In this document: positions 10,796-18,806 of the stretch, piece after piece | How positions within the stretch are numbered: the first letter of the stretch is position 1 | Layout of the letters: every line of letters begins with the position of its first letter | Source: an uncultured Roseateles sp. | Lineage (GTDB): Bacteria > Pseudomonadota > Gammaproteobacteria > Burkholderiales > Burkholderiaceae | Length of the DNA stretch: 45,259 nt | Direction: 5' to 3' | Assembly (NCBI GenBank): GCA_946886855.1 | Contig: CAMPJJ010000038.1 | Location: forward strand, 1 to 45,259 | The notes under the pieces: generated by a model | What the model saw: only the letters and a program-made list of their open reading frames with translations | Told to the model about the DNA's origin: nothing | Databases searched by the model: none | Made by a program: the position numbers and the translations under genes

Positions 10796-11602
10796 ATGGA
10801 TGACGATCTGAACGATGGCAAGCAGCAGCCCGAATCCGTGGCCGCGGTGCTCAAGGTTTTCGCCATCCTGCAGGCCTTGTCAGAACGCAGTGATACCGGT
10901 ATCTCGGAGCTGTCCGTCCGGCTGGCGATGCCCAAGGCGACCGTCTACCGGTTCCTGCAGACGATGAAGACGCTGGGCTATGTCCGGCAGGAGACCGACA
11001 GCGAGCGCTACGGCCTGGCGATGAAGGTCTTCGAGATCGGCGCGAAGGCGCTGCAGTACCCGGACCTGGTCGACCTGTCCAAGCACCACATGCAGATGTT
11101 GGCCGACGCCACCGGCGAGACGGTGCACCTGGGCACGCTGATCGACAGCGAGATCATCTACGTCCACAAGGTCGATTCGAAGCACATGCTGGGCATGTAC
11201 TCGCGCATCGGCCGGCGCGCGCCGCTGCACTGCACGGCCATCGGCAAGGTGCTGATGGCCTGGGAGCACCCGGAGCGCCGGGCGCGCGTGCTGGCCGGCG
11301 CCGAGTTCCAGCGCTTCCGCGACAAGACCATCACCGAGCCGGCGGCCTTCCAGGCCGAACTGGAGCGGGTGAAGCGGCAGGGCTTCGGCGAGGACCGCGA
11401 GGAATTCGACGACCACATCCGCTGCCTGGGCGTGCCGATCTTCGACCGGCTCGGCCAGCCGATCGCCGGCATGAGCGTCAGCTTCCCGACCTTCCGCTAC
11501 GACGACGCCAAGGCGCCCGAGGTCGTGGCGATGCTGCAGGCGGCCAGCCGGGATATCTCGGCGCGGCTGGGCTGCACGAAGTTCCCGCTGGACGGCGCCT
11601 GA
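10796..11602 (+). CDS. kdgR: IclR-family pectin-regulon repressor KdgR
   Basis: A 268-residue IclR-type regulator closely like E. coli KdgR along its length (KVFAILQALSE, KATVYRFLQTMKTLGYV, MYSRIGRRAPLHCTAIGKVL). The winged helix-turn-helix is at about 18-75 and the effector domain at about 90-262. KdgR represses pectin catabolic genes and is released by 2-keto-3-deoxygluconate, which this cluster makes. The ATG at 10796 gives the KdgR-like N-terminus; AGGA lies about 12 bases upstream. It closes the operon 29 bases after the methylesterase-lyase gene. A matching operator lies at 748-762. Confidence 0.93.
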   Translation: MDDDLNDGKQQPESVAAVLKVFAILQALSERSDTGISELSVRLAMPKATVYRFLQTMKTLGYVRQETDSERYGLAMKVFEIGAKALQYPDLVDLSKHHMQMLADATGETVHLGTLIDSEIIYVHKVDSKHMLGMYSRIGRRAPLHCTAIGKVLMAWEHPERRARVLAGAEFQRFRDKTITEPAAFQAELERVKRQGFGEDREEFDDHIRCLGVPIFDRLGQPIAGMSVSFPTFRYDDAKAPEVVAMLQAASRDISARLGCTKFPLDGA

Positions 11603-11661
11603 CGCGCAGCATCGACGCGATAACGCGACAGCGCGATAACGAGCTTGTCGCGGCAGCCGAT

Positions 11662-11674
11662 GTTGTCGTACAAC
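11662..11674. promoter_or_regulatory. Perfect palindrome, likely operator of the GntR regulator
   Basis: GTTGTCGTACAAC is a perfect 13-bp palindrome (GTTGT-CGT-ACAAC) ending 10 bases before the GntR-type gene. FadR-subfamily GntR proteins bind short palindromes with TTGT/ACAA arms, so autoregulation is likely. Confidence 0.65.
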
Positions 11675-11684
11675 TGACCCCGTG

Positions 11685-12431
11685 ATGACCGCCTCGTTGA
11701 CCCGTTCCCGCCCGAAATCGCTGGCCCTCGGCCTTGTCCGCGCGCTGGAGGACCGGATCCGTGCGGGTGCGCTTGCCAACGGCGACAAGCTGCCGACCGA
11801 GGCGGCGATCATGGCCGAGTTCGAGGTCAGCCGGACGGTGGTCCGGGAGGCGATCTCCAAGATGCAGGCCGCGGGGCTGGTCGAGACCCGGCACGGCATC
11901 GGGACCTTCGTCCTGGGCCTGGGGGAGGGCGGGCCCTTCCGCATCGGCGCCGAGCAGATGGCGACGCTGCATGACGTGGTCGCGGTGCTGGAGCTCCGGA
12001 TCGGCATCGAGACCGAGGCGGCGGCGCTGGCCGCGCAGCGTCGCAGCGATGCGAATCTGAACAACATGCGCGCGGCGCTGTCGGCCTTTGCCGAGGCCGC
12101 GGAGGCGGGCCGTGATGCGGTGGCGGCGGACTTCCAGTTCCACCTGGAGATCGCCCGTGCCACCGGCAATCCGCACTTCGAGCAGCTGATGGCGACGCTT
12201 GGGGCACCGAGCATCCCTCGCGCGCGCCTCGCGAGCCTGGCGGCCGCCGGCGATGAGGATCCGGTGGCGCAGCGCGACTACCTGCTGCGCGTCAACGCGG
12301 AGCACGAGAGCATCCTCGACGGCATCGCCGCGCGCGACCCCGAGGCGGCCCGCGCCGCCATGCGGACGCACCTGGCCAACAGTCGGGAGCGGCGCCGCCG
12401 TGCGGCGTTGGCGCTTCAAGAGAAGCGCTGA
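11685..12431 (+). CDS. GntR/FadR-subfamily regulator, probably of glucarate genes
   Basis: A 248-residue regulator with a GntR winged helix-turn-helix at about 20-75 (LPTEAAIMAEFEVSRTVVRE, ISKMQAAGLVE, GTFV) and an FCD effector domain at about 95-235 (DFQFHLEIARATGNPHFEQL, EHESILDGI, MRTHL), which carries the His/Asp metal ligands of the family. Regulators of this type often control hexuronate and aldarate genes. A GTG directly before the ATG (11682) is an equally possible start; no strong ribosome site is seen. It lies between kdgR and the toxin-antitoxin-like pair, and its most likely target is the gudD operon beyond. A palindrome at 11662-11674 suggests self-control. Confidence 0.85.
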   Translation: MTASLTRSRPKSLALGLVRALEDRIRAGALANGDKLPTEAAIMAEFEVSRTVVREAISKMQAAGLVETRHGIGTFVLGLGEGGPFRIGAEQMATLHDVVAVLELRIGIETEAAALAAQRRSDANLNNMRAALSAFAEAAEAGRDAVAADFQFHLEIARATGNPHFEQLMATLGAPSIPRARLASLAAAGDEDPVAQRDYLLRVNAEHESILDGIAARDPEAARAAMRTHLANSRERRRRAALALQEKR

Positions 12432-12456
12432 CCTGCGACGTCGATCGACTGGGCCG

Positions 12457-12939
12457 TCAGGCCTCGACCGGTTCCTGGTTTTCGGCTCGCTCGGTCTCTT
12501 CCACCTTGAACTTCCAACCGTTGCGGCCCGCAGTGGCCACGATCTTCTGATGCACGAGACGTTCGACGGTCATGATCCGCTCAAACGCGGAATTCAATGA
12601 CTCATCCCCCGCGGCGTGCTTGAGATAAAGCAGCCGCTGGAGGGTGTCGTTGGACTTCGGCACGCGACCTCGACGCTCCCAGAGGCTGATGTTCTGCTCG
12701 GTGACACCCTGCAGCTTGGCCATGGCCGTCTGTGAGAGGTGCATCTTCGACCGAAGATAGCGGAACTCCTTGCCTGTCAGCCGGCCGGGTTTGCGAACGA
12801 GGTGGGCGGCGATGGCATCGAGCAACTGCTCCAATGCCGCGAACGAGACGGCGGGCCCGAAGGGCGTTTCCTTGCAGGTGAATCCGTTCTTCAGCCAGAC
12901 ATTGTCCAGCCCGCATTCGGTGAAGTGGTACAGCGTCAT
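12457..12939 (-). CDS. HTH antitoxin-like regulator (MqsA/XRE type)
   Basis: A 160-residue protein with an N-terminal segment of the type TECGLDNVWLKNGF (residues 7-20), a middle helical part, and an XRE-like helix-turn-helix at about 55-105 (LTGKEFRYLRSKMHLSQ, EQNISLWERRGRVPK). This layout is that of HTH antitoxins annotated as MqsA/YgiT-like, here without the CxxC zinc finger. It follows the DUF4258 gene by 8 bases, and its strong ribosome site (AGGAGAAGAA) begins at the toxin stop codon, so the two are translated together. The C-terminal ~45 residues are charged. It probably binds the two palindromes upstream of the pair and represses it. Convergent with the GntR gene. Confidence 0.8.
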   Translation of the reverse strand: MTLYHFTECGLDNVWLKNGFTCKETPFGPAVSFAALEQLLDAIAAHLVRKPGRLTGKEFRYLRSKMHLSQTAMAKLQGVTEQNISLWERRGRVPKSNDTLQRLLYLKHAAGDESLNSAFERIMTVERLVHQKIVATAGRNGWKFKVEETERAENQEPVEA

Positions 12940-12947
12940 TTCTTCTC

Positions 12948-13250
12948 CTAAGCAATCACCGTCACGACGATGAATCCAGGGTTCTCGTCGTCCAGACCCA
13001 CGCAGACCTGAAGGTCCCGCTCGCCCCCGTACCACTGGACGCGACAGATGAGTAGCGTCGACTTGATATCCACCTCCGGAGGCATCCCGATTTGGCCCTT
13101 GCGAAGGCATTCCAGGGCGTCTTCGATGTTGACGCGGCGCTGCCGCATTCGCTGTTTGGCATGACGGGTCCAGTCGATCTGCGTGGGTTGTTTGACGATG
13201 CGACGGATGTGTCGTTCCAGTTGTGAGATTGAAAACTTCTTGAACGTCAC
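12948..13250 (-). CDS. DUF4258 protein, probable toxin partner
   Basis: About 100 residues with the DUF4258 pattern: HAKQRMRQRRVNIEDALECL at the front, then strands ending in GERDLQVCVGL and GFIVVTVIA. DUF4258 proteins commonly pair with HTH antitoxins and are thought to be toxins; the biochemical activity is not established from sequence. The start is uncertain: GTG at 13250 (GGAG about 10 bases before) is preferred, because the ATG at 13283 lies inside a 17-bp palindrome likely to be the operator and gives an 11-residue longer protein. The open frame runs further upstream through both palindromes but is unlikely to be coding there. Local base composition is less GC-rich than the neighbours. 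Confidence 0.72.
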   Translation of the reverse strand: MTFKKFSISQLERHIRRIVKQPTQIDWTRHAKQRMRQRRVNIEDALECLRKGQIGMPPEVDIKSTLLICRVQWYGGERDLQVCVGLDDENPGFIVVTVIA

Positions 13251-13278
13251 TTCAGTCTCGCTCCACGCCAAGTTGGTG

Positions 13279-13295
13279 CCCATAAGTTTTATGGG
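13279..13295. promoter_or_regulatory. 17-bp palindrome, operator 1 of the toxin-antitoxin-like pair
   Basis: CCCATAAGTTTTATGGG: perfect 7-bp arms (CCCATAA/TTATGGG) around a 3-base centre, directly upstream of the DUF4258 gene. Confidence 0.75.
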
Positions 13296-13347
13296 TTCAA
13301 TCGTAGGCGCGTCCACGGAGGTGGCGCGAAAGGGGTGTTGCGTCCTT

Positions 13348-13364
13348 CCCATAGTTTTTATGGG
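13348..13364. promoter_or_regulatory. 17-bp palindrome, operator 2 of the toxin-antitoxin-like pair
   Basis: CCCATAGTTTTTATGGG: the same palindrome with one arm mismatch, 69 bases centre to centre from operator 1. Both copies are followed by GTT. The distance allows the HTH protein to bind both sites across the likely promoter, which would also lie near the promoter of the gudD operon. Confidence 0.72.
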
Positions 13365-13429
13365 TTGTTTGCTGACTGCAATCGGTAGTTCTGCGTGTTT
13401 TCCCTCATCGTCAGCCGGTTCACGGCGCC

Positions 13430-13459
13430 TTGTCATCCGTTCGACTCAACTTGTATGAT
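13430..13459 (+). promoter_or_regulatory. Candidate sigma70 promoter of the glucarate operon
   Basis: -35 TTGTCA (13430-13435), 18-base spacer, -10 TATGAT (13454-13459). TTGTATGATGACTGACAA around the -10 has TTGT and ACAA arms like those of the GntR palindrome at 11662, but is not a clean palindrome. The leader to the first gene is about 85 bases. Confidence 0.6.
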
Positions 13460-13550
13460 GACTGACAACAAGACCGCCGAAGCACCCCAGGGCTGAGTCC
13501 CGAAGGCGCACCAAGAGCGGTTTCCACGGTTCCTTCCCGGAGACAAAACC

Positions 13551-14546
13551 ATGACCGTTCCGACCCGCCGCCTGGCCGTCAAAGTGGGTGCCGCCCTCGG
13601 CGCCGCCGTCCTGTCCACCTTCGCAGCCGGCCTGGCCCACGCCAGCGGCTTCCCCGATCGACCGGTGACCATCGTCGTCCCGTTCCCCGCCGGCGGTTCC
13701 ACCGACATGCTGGCCCGCGCCATGGGCGCCGAGCTCCAGAAGAAGTGGGGCCAGACCGTCATCGTCGACAACCGCCCCGGCGCCACCGGCACCCTCGGCA
13801 CCACGCAGGTCAAGCGCGCGGCGCCGGACGGCTACACGCTGCTGGTGTCCTCGCTCGGCCCCTTCGTCATCGCGCCGCATCTGATCAAGGCCGTCCAGTA
13901 CGACGCCCTCAAGGACATCGACCTGCTCACCGTCGCCATCCAGGCGCCCAACGTGCTGGTCGTGCCCGCGGCCTCGCCGCTCAAGAGCGTCAAGGACGTG
14001 ATCGACACGCTCAAGAAGGAGCCGGGCAAGATGAGCTTCGCCTCCTCGGGCAACGGCTCCTCCGACCACCTCACCGCCGAGCTGTTCTGGCTGCAGACCG
14101 GCACCAACGGCCTGCACGTCCCGTACAAGGGCGGCGCCCCGGCGATCAGCGACCTGCTGGGCGCCCAGATCGACGCCTCGTTCCAGAACGTCAACGCGGT
14201 GCTGCCGCACATCCTCGGCGGCAAGCTGCGCGCCCTGGCCGTGACCGGCGACAAGCGCTCCGCCGTGCTGCCCAACGTGCCCACCTTGTCCGAGTCCGGC
14301 ATCAAGGGCGCCGACGTCTACTCCTGGCAAGGCGTCGCCGCCCCCCGGGGCCTGCCGCCCGCGGTGCGCGCGCAGCTGCAGAAGGACATCGTCGCCGCGC
14401 TGCACGACCCGGCGGTGAAGCAGAAGTTCTCCGACATCGGCATCGAGACCGTCGCCAACACGGCGGACCAGGCGCAGGCCTTCCAGAAGACCGAGTTCGC
14501 GCGCTGGAAGCAGGTCATCGAGACCCGCAAGATCACCGCCGATTGA
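13551..14546 (+). CDS. Bug/TctC-family periplasmic binding protein 1
   Basis: A 331-residue substrate-binding protein of the Bug (TctC) family. The signal peptide is about residues 1-32 ([19 protein letters not shown], cut after AHA), and the mature part starts [19 protein letters not shown], the family hallmark that forms the carboxylate-binding loop. Bug proteins bind small carboxylates for tripartite TctABC transporters or act in sensing. No TctA or TctB membrane partner is present, so it is an orphan here. As first gene of the glucarate operon, with GGAG before its ATG, it may bind glucarate or a related acid; this is inferred from position. Confidence 0.9.
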   Translation: MTVPTRRLAVKVGAALGAAVLSTFAAGLAHASGFPDRPVTIVVPFPAGGSTDMLARAMGAELQKKWGQTVIVDNRPGATGTLGTTQVKRAAPDGYTLLVSSLGPFVIAPHLIKAVQYDALKDIDLLTVAIQAPNVLVVPAASPLKSVKDVIDTLKKEPGKMSFASSGNGSSDHLTAELFWLQTGTNGLHVPYKGGAPAISDLLGAQIDASFQNVNAVLPHILGGKLRALAVTGDKRSAVLPNVPTLSESGIKGADVYSWQGVAAPRGLPPAVRAQLQKDIVAALHDPAVKQKFSDIGIETVANTADQAQAFQKTEFARWKQVIETRKITAD

Positions 14547-14569
14547 TCCAGATCGACCAGGAGCTTCCC

Positions 14570-15919
14570 GTGAGCGCAAGCAGTCCCCTCGTCACCTCCG
14601 CCCGCGCGATCCCGGTCGCCGGCCGCGACGGCATGCTCATGAACCTGAGCGGCGCCCACGCGCCGTTCTTCACCCGCAACCTGCTGATCCTCGAGGACGA
14701 CGCCGGCCATGTCGGCATCGCCGAGATCCCCGGCGGCGAGCCCATCCGCAAGACCCTGGAGCAGGCCGGCGCGCTGCTCGTCGGCCAGCCGGTCGCGAAG
14801 TGGAACGCGCTGCTCGCGCAGGTGCGCGAGCAGTTCAAGGGTCTCGACAGCGGCGGTCGCGGCCTGCAGACCTTCGATCTGCGGACCACCATCCACGTGC
14901 TCACCGCGGTCGAATGCGCGCTGCTGGACCTGCTCGGCCAGCACCTCGGCGTGCCGGTGTGCGAGCTGCTCGGCGAAGGCAAGCAGCGCGACAGCGTCGC
15001 GATGCTGGGCTACCTCTTCTTCGTCGGTGACCGCACGAAGACCGGCCTGGCCTACAAGACCCCGGAGGACGAAGCCGGCAGCGACGCCGCGACCGACGCC
15101 TGGCTCAAGGTGCGCCACCACGTCGCGATGACGCCGGAGACCATCGTCGAGCAGGCCGCCGCCGCCCAGGCGCGCTACGGCTTCAAGGACTTCAAGCTCA
15201 AGGGCGGCGTGCTGCGCGGCGAGGAGGAGGTCGAGGCCATCAAGGCGCTGAAGGCGCGCTTCCCCGACGCGCGCGTCACGCTCGATCCCAACGGCGGCTG
15301 GCTGCTGAAGGACGCGATCCGGCTGCTGCGCGACCTCGGCGGCGTGCTCGCGTATGCCGAGGATCCCTGCGGCGCCGAGGAAGGTTTCTCCGGCCGCGAG
15401 GTGATGGCCGAGTTCCGCCGCGCCACCGGCCTGCCGACGGCCACCAACATGGTCGCCACCGACTGGCGCCAGTTCACGCATGCGCTCAGCCTGCAGTCCG
15501 TCGACATCCCGCTGGCCGATCCGCACTTCTGGACCCTGTCCGGCGCGGTCCGCGTCGCGCAGACCTGCCGCGACTTCGGCCTCACCTGGGGCTCGCATTC
15601 CAACAACCACTTCGACGTCTCGCTGGCGATGTTCACGCATGCCGCCGCCGCCGCGCCGGGCCGCCTCACCGCGATCGACACCCATTGGATCTGGCAGGAC
15701 GGCCAGTTCCTGACCGAGAAGCCGCTGCAGATCGTGGACGGCGAGGTCGCCGTGCCGACCGCGCCCGGCCTGGGCGTGACGCTCGACATGAAGGCCGTGG
15801 ACGCGGCCCACCAGCTCTACCTGCAGCACGGCCTGGGCGCGCGCGACGACGCCATCGCCATGCAGCACCTGATCCCCGACTGGAAGTTCGATCCCAAGCG
15901 GCCCTGCATGGTCCGCTGA
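14570..15919 (+). CDS. gudD: Glucarate dehydratase
   Basis: A 449-residue enolase-superfamily enzyme that dehydrates D-glucarate (and idarate) to 5-keto-4-deoxyglucarate. The acid-sugar dehydratase residues are visible: KLK in FKDFKLKGG (the catalytic Lys pair), metal ligands in LDPNGGW, AEDPCG and ATNMVATDW, and the base His in SHSNNHFDV with Asp in PLADPH. The start is GTG at 14570 with AGGAG upstream; no ATG in a suitable place gives the family N-terminus, and the length then matches known GudD. It lies 23 bases after the first Bug gene. No galactarate dehydratase (garD) is in the window. Confidence 0.95.
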   Translation: MSASSPLVTSARAIPVAGRDGMLMNLSGAHAPFFTRNLLILEDDAGHVGIAEIPGGEPIRKTLEQAGALLVGQPVAKWNALLAQVREQFKGLDSGGRGLQTFDLRTTIHVLTAVECALLDLLGQHLGVPVCELLGEGKQRDSVAMLGYLFFVGDRTKTGLAYKTPEDEAGSDAATDAWLKVRHHVAMTPETIVEQAAAAQARYGFKDFKLKGGVLRGEEEVEAIKALKARFPDARVTLDPNGGWLLKDAIRLLRDLGGVLAYAEDPCGAEEGFSGREVMAEFRRATGLPTATNMVATDWRQFTHALSLQSVDIPLADPHFWTLSGAVRVAQTCRDFGLTWGSHSNNHFDVSLAMFTHAAAAAPGRLTAIDTHWIWQDGQFLTEKPLQIVDGEVAVPTAPGLGVTLDMKAVDAAHQLYLQHGLGARDDAIAMQHLIPDWKFDPKRPCMVR

Positions 15920-15954
15920 ACGATCCCCCCGAACGACACCTGGAGAGAGACAAC

Positions 15955-16947
15955 ATGCAAGACAACAGATCCACCCGCCGTGCCGTCATCGCCGCCGCCG
16001 CTGCCGCCGCTTTTGCCGCGATGGCAGGTGTCGCCCCCGGCGCCTACGCGCAGGCCGCCTGGCCGAGCAAGCCGCTGAAGATCATCGTGCCGTACACGCC
16101 GGGTGGCTCCTCGGACATCATCGCCCGCATCATTTCGCCGATGCTGGGCGAGGCGCTCAAGCAGACCGTCATCGTCGAGAACAAGCCCGGCGCCAGCGGC
16201 AACATGGGCGCCGACCAGACCGCCAAGGCCAACGACGGCTACACCATCATGCTGTGCGACGTCAGCGCGCTGGCCATCAGCCCGTCGCTGTACACCAAGC
16301 TCGCCTTCGATCCGTCCAAGGACCTGAAGGGCGTGGCGATGCTGGCCTACTCGCCGCACATGCTGGTCGTCCACCCGTCGGTGCCGGCCAGCAACCTGAA
16401 GGAACTGGTCGAGCTGTCCAAGAAGTCCAAGATCGACTTCGCCGTCACCGCGATGGGCAGCGCGCCGCACCTGGCCGGTTACCAGGTCGCCAGCCTGACC
16501 GGCGCCAAGTGGGAATACATCCCGTACAAGGGCGGCTCGCAGGCCGTCACCGACACCATCGCGGGCCAGACGCAGGTGCTGATGAACGGCATGCTCGCGA
16601 CGCTGCCCTTCGTGCAGCAGAACAAGCTCAAGGTCATCGGCGTGAGCAAGTCCACCCGCGTGCCGCTGCTGCCCAACGTGCCGACGCTGGCCGAGCAGGG
16701 CGCCACCGGCTTCGAGTCCGGCACCTGGCAGGGCATCCTGGCCCCGGCCAACATGCCCAAGGCCAACATCGACAAGCTGTCGGCCGCGCTGATCTCGATC
16801 ATCCGCTCGCCGGAAGTCCGCGCGCGCCTGGCCGCGCAGGGCGCCGAGGTCAGCACGATGAACCCGGCCGAGATGGACACCTTCTTCAACGCCGAGCGCA
16901 AGAAGTGGGCGGGCGTGGTGGCCAAGAGCGGGCTCAAGCTCGATTGA
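15955..16947 (+). CDS. Bug/TctC-family periplasmic binding protein 2
   Basis: A 330-residue Bug-family binding protein, clearly distinct in sequence from the one before gudD. The signal peptide is about residues 1-32 (RRAVIAAAAAAAFAAMAG, cut after AYA). The mature chain begins WPSKPLKIIVPYTPGGSSD, with the family's ligand loop. GGAGAG precedes its ATG. It sits between gudD and garL, again without membrane subunits. Two different Bug proteins in one aldarate operon suggest either two ligands (for example glucarate and a related acid) or one for uptake and one for sensing; the sequence does not decide. Confidence 0.9.
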   Translation: MQDNRSTRRAVIAAAAAAAFAAMAGVAPGAYAQAAWPSKPLKIIVPYTPGGSSDIIARIISPMLGEALKQTVIVENKPGASGNMGADQTAKANDGYTIMLCDVSALAISPSLYTKLAFDPSKDLKGVAMLAYSPHMLVVHPSVPASNLKELVELSKKSKIDFAVTAMGSAPHLAGYQVASLTGAKWEYIPYKGGSQAVTDTIAGQTQVLMNGMLATLPFVQQNKLKVIGVSKSTRVPLLPNVPTLAEQGATGFESGTWQGILAPANMPKANIDKLSAALISIIRSPEVRARLAAQGAEVSTMNPAEMDTFFNAERKKWAGVVAKSGLKLD

Positions 16948-16959
16948 CCGCCGATGAAC

Positions 16960-16995
16960 GCATCGATCGCCGCATCGATCGCCGCATCGACGGCC
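16960..16995. repeat. 12-bp tandem repeat upstream of garL
   Basis: Three units of GCATCGATCGCC (the third GCATCGACGGCC) in the 117-base gap between the second Bug gene and garL. GGATGCGG motifs follow at 17008-17033. The rest of the gap holds the garL ribosome site (GAGGAG). Confidence 0.8.
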
Positions 16996-17064
16996 GCGTC
17001 CTTGGATGCGGTCATGGATGCGGACTGTGGATGCCCGTTTTGATTCAGACCTGAGGAGCCCGTC

Positions 17065-17850
17065 ATGCCGACGCCGACCACGCCCTATTCCGCCTTCCCC
17101 AACACCCTGCGCCAGCGTCTGATCGCCGGCGAACGCCTGATCGGCTGCTGGTGCTCGCTCGCCAGTCCGATCAGCACCGAGGTGCTGGGCGTGGCCGGCT
17201 TCGACTGGCTGCTGCTCGACGGCGAGCACTCGCCCAACGAAGTCAGCAGCTTCGTGCCGCAGCTGATGGCGCTCAAGGACAGCGTCAGCGCGCCGGTCGT
17301 GCGACCGAGCAGCAACAACCCCGTCGAGATCAAGCGGCTGCTCGACGCGGGCTTCTCGAACTTCCTGGTGCCCTTCGTCGAGAGCGCGGAGGAGGCGGCC
17401 CGGGCCGTCGCCTCGACGCGTTATCCGCCGCAGGGCATCCGCGGCGTGTCGGTCTCGCAGCGCAACAACCGCTACGGCACGGTGCCGGGCTACTTCCAGG
17501 GCATCAACGAGCAGATCGCCGTGATCGTCCAGATCGAGAGCCCGGCCGGCGTGGCCGCGGTGGCGGACATCGCGGCGGTGGCGGGCGTGGACGCCGTGTT
17601 CATCGGCCCGTCCGACCTGGCGGCCGGCTACGGCCACCTGGGCAACCCGCAGCACCCCGACGTGCAGGCCGCCATGGCCGCCATCTACGCCGCCTGCCGG
17701 GCGGCGGGCAAGCCGGTCGGCATCCTCGCGCCGGTGGAAGCCGACGCGCGCCGCTACATCGAGCAGGGCGCGAGCTTCGTCGCCGTCGGCAGCGACCTCG
17801 GCATCTTCCGCGCCGCCACGCAGGGACTGCGCGACAAGTTCAAGGACTGA
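17065..17850 (+). CDS. garL: 5-keto-4-deoxy-D-glucarate aldolase
   Basis: A 261-residue class II aldolase of the HpaI/HpcH family. It splits 5-keto-4-deoxyglucarate, the GudD product, to pyruvate and tartronate semialdehyde. Visible family features: [26 protein letters not shown], the pyruvate-binding Arg/metal Glu region [11 protein letters not shown], and [26 protein letters not shown] lies at good spacing before the ATG. The order gudD, garL, garR, glycerate kinase follows the pathway exactly, which separates it from the HpaI enzymes of aromatic breakdown. Confidence 0.93.
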   Translation: MPTPTTPYSAFPNTLRQRLIAGERLIGCWCSLASPISTEVLGVAGFDWLLLDGEHSPNEVSSFVPQLMALKDSVSAPVVRPSSNNPVEIKRLLDAGFSNFLVPFVESAEEAARAVASTRYPPQGIRGVSVSQRNNRYGTVPGYFQGINEQIAVIVQIESPAGVAAVADIAAVAGVDAVFIGPSDLAAGYGHLGNPQHPDVQAAMAAIYAACRAAGKPVGILAPVEADARRYIEQGASFVAVGSDLGIFRAATQGLRDKFKD

Positions 17851-17864
17851 AAGAGAGAACTGAC

Positions 17865-18779
17865 ATGAGCATCAAGATCGGCTTCATCGGCCTGGGCATC
17901 ATGGGCGCGCCCATGGCGGTGCGTCTCGCGCAGGGCGGGCATCAGCTGTTCGTCCACACCCGGTCCCAGGTCCGCGAGGACGTGGCCGCCGTCGGCGTCA
18001 CCGTCTGCGACAGCGCGACGGAAGTCGCCCAGCAGGCCGAGGTGATCTTCACGATGGTGCCGGACACGCCGGACGTGGAGCGGGTGCTGTTCGGGGAGGG
18101 CGGCATCGCCGCGGCGTTCGCCGGCGGCAAGGGCGCAGGCAAGACGGTCGTGGACATGAGCTCGATCTCGCCGATCGCGACCAAGGACTTCGCGGCCCGC
18201 ATCGAGGCGCTCGGCGCCGAGTGGCTGGACGCGCCGGTCTCCGGCGGCGAGGTCGGCGCCAAGGCCGGCACGCTGTCGATCATGGTCGGCGGCAAGGAGA
18301 GCACCTTCGCGCGCATCAAGCCGCTGTTCGAGCTGATGGGCAAGAACATCACCCTGGTCGGCGGCGCGGGCGCGGGCCAGACCACCAAGGTCGCCAACCA
18401 GATCATCGTGGCGCTGAACATCGCCGCCGTGAGCGAGGCGCTGGTCTTCGCCTCCAAGGCCGGCGCCGATCCGGCCAAGGTGCGCGAAGCGCTGATGGGC
18501 GGCTTCGCGTCCAGCCGCATCCTCGAGGTGCACGGCGAGCGCATGATCAAGCGCACCTTCAATCCCGGCTTCCGGATCGCGCTGCACCAGAAGGACCTGA
18601 ACCTCGCGCTGCAGAGCGCCAAGGCGATGAGCGTGGCGCTGCCCAACACCGCCAACACCGCGCAGCTCATGCAGGCCGCCGCGGCGCAGGGCTGGGACCA
18701 GCTCGACCATTCGGCGCTGGTGCGGGCGCTGGAAGTGCTGGCCAACCACGAGGTCGGTAGCACTACGGACGCCGCCTGA
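17865..18779 (+). CDS. garR: Tartronate semialdehyde reductase
   Basis: A 304-residue beta-hydroxyacid dehydrogenase that reduces tartronate semialdehyde to D-glycerate. The Rossmann motif GFIGLGIMGAPMA is at the N-terminus, the substrate-binding DAPVSGGEVGAKAGTL near residue 125, and the catalytic Lys lies in TKVANQII near residue 175. It begins 14 bases after garL with AGAGAG before the ATG. A short C-terminal extension (NHEVGSTTDAA) is unremarkable. The 2-hydroxy-3-oxopropionate reductase role is supported by the preceding aldolase and following kinase; GlxR-type enzymes are close relatives. Confidence 0.92.
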   Translation: MSIKIGFIGLGIMGAPMAVRLAQGGHQLFVHTRSQVREDVAAVGVTVCDSATEVAQQAEVIFTMVPDTPDVERVLFGEGGIAAAFAGGKGAGKTVVDMSSISPIATKDFAARIEALGAEWLDAPVSGGEVGAKAGTLSIMVGGKESTFARIKPLFELMGKNITLVGGAGAGQTTKVANQIIVALNIAAVSEALVFASKAGADPAKVREALMGGFASSRILEVHGERMIKRTFNPGFRIALHQKDLNLALQSAKAMSVALPNTANTAQLMQAAAAQGWDQLDHSALVRALEVLANHEVGSTTDAA

Positions 18780-18806
18780 GGGGCGGGGTCTCCACAATCG
18801 CCGGTC

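Noticed and set aside
13279..13364. The two 17-bp palindromes as direct-repeat attachment sites of a mobile element
   Set aside because: They are internally symmetric, both lie on the same side of the gene pair, and no integrase is present; operators fit better.
14546..14570. An extended GudD starting upstream of GTG 14570
   Set aside because: The upstream frame overlaps the first Bug gene in another frame. The GTG with AGGAG gives the normal family length.
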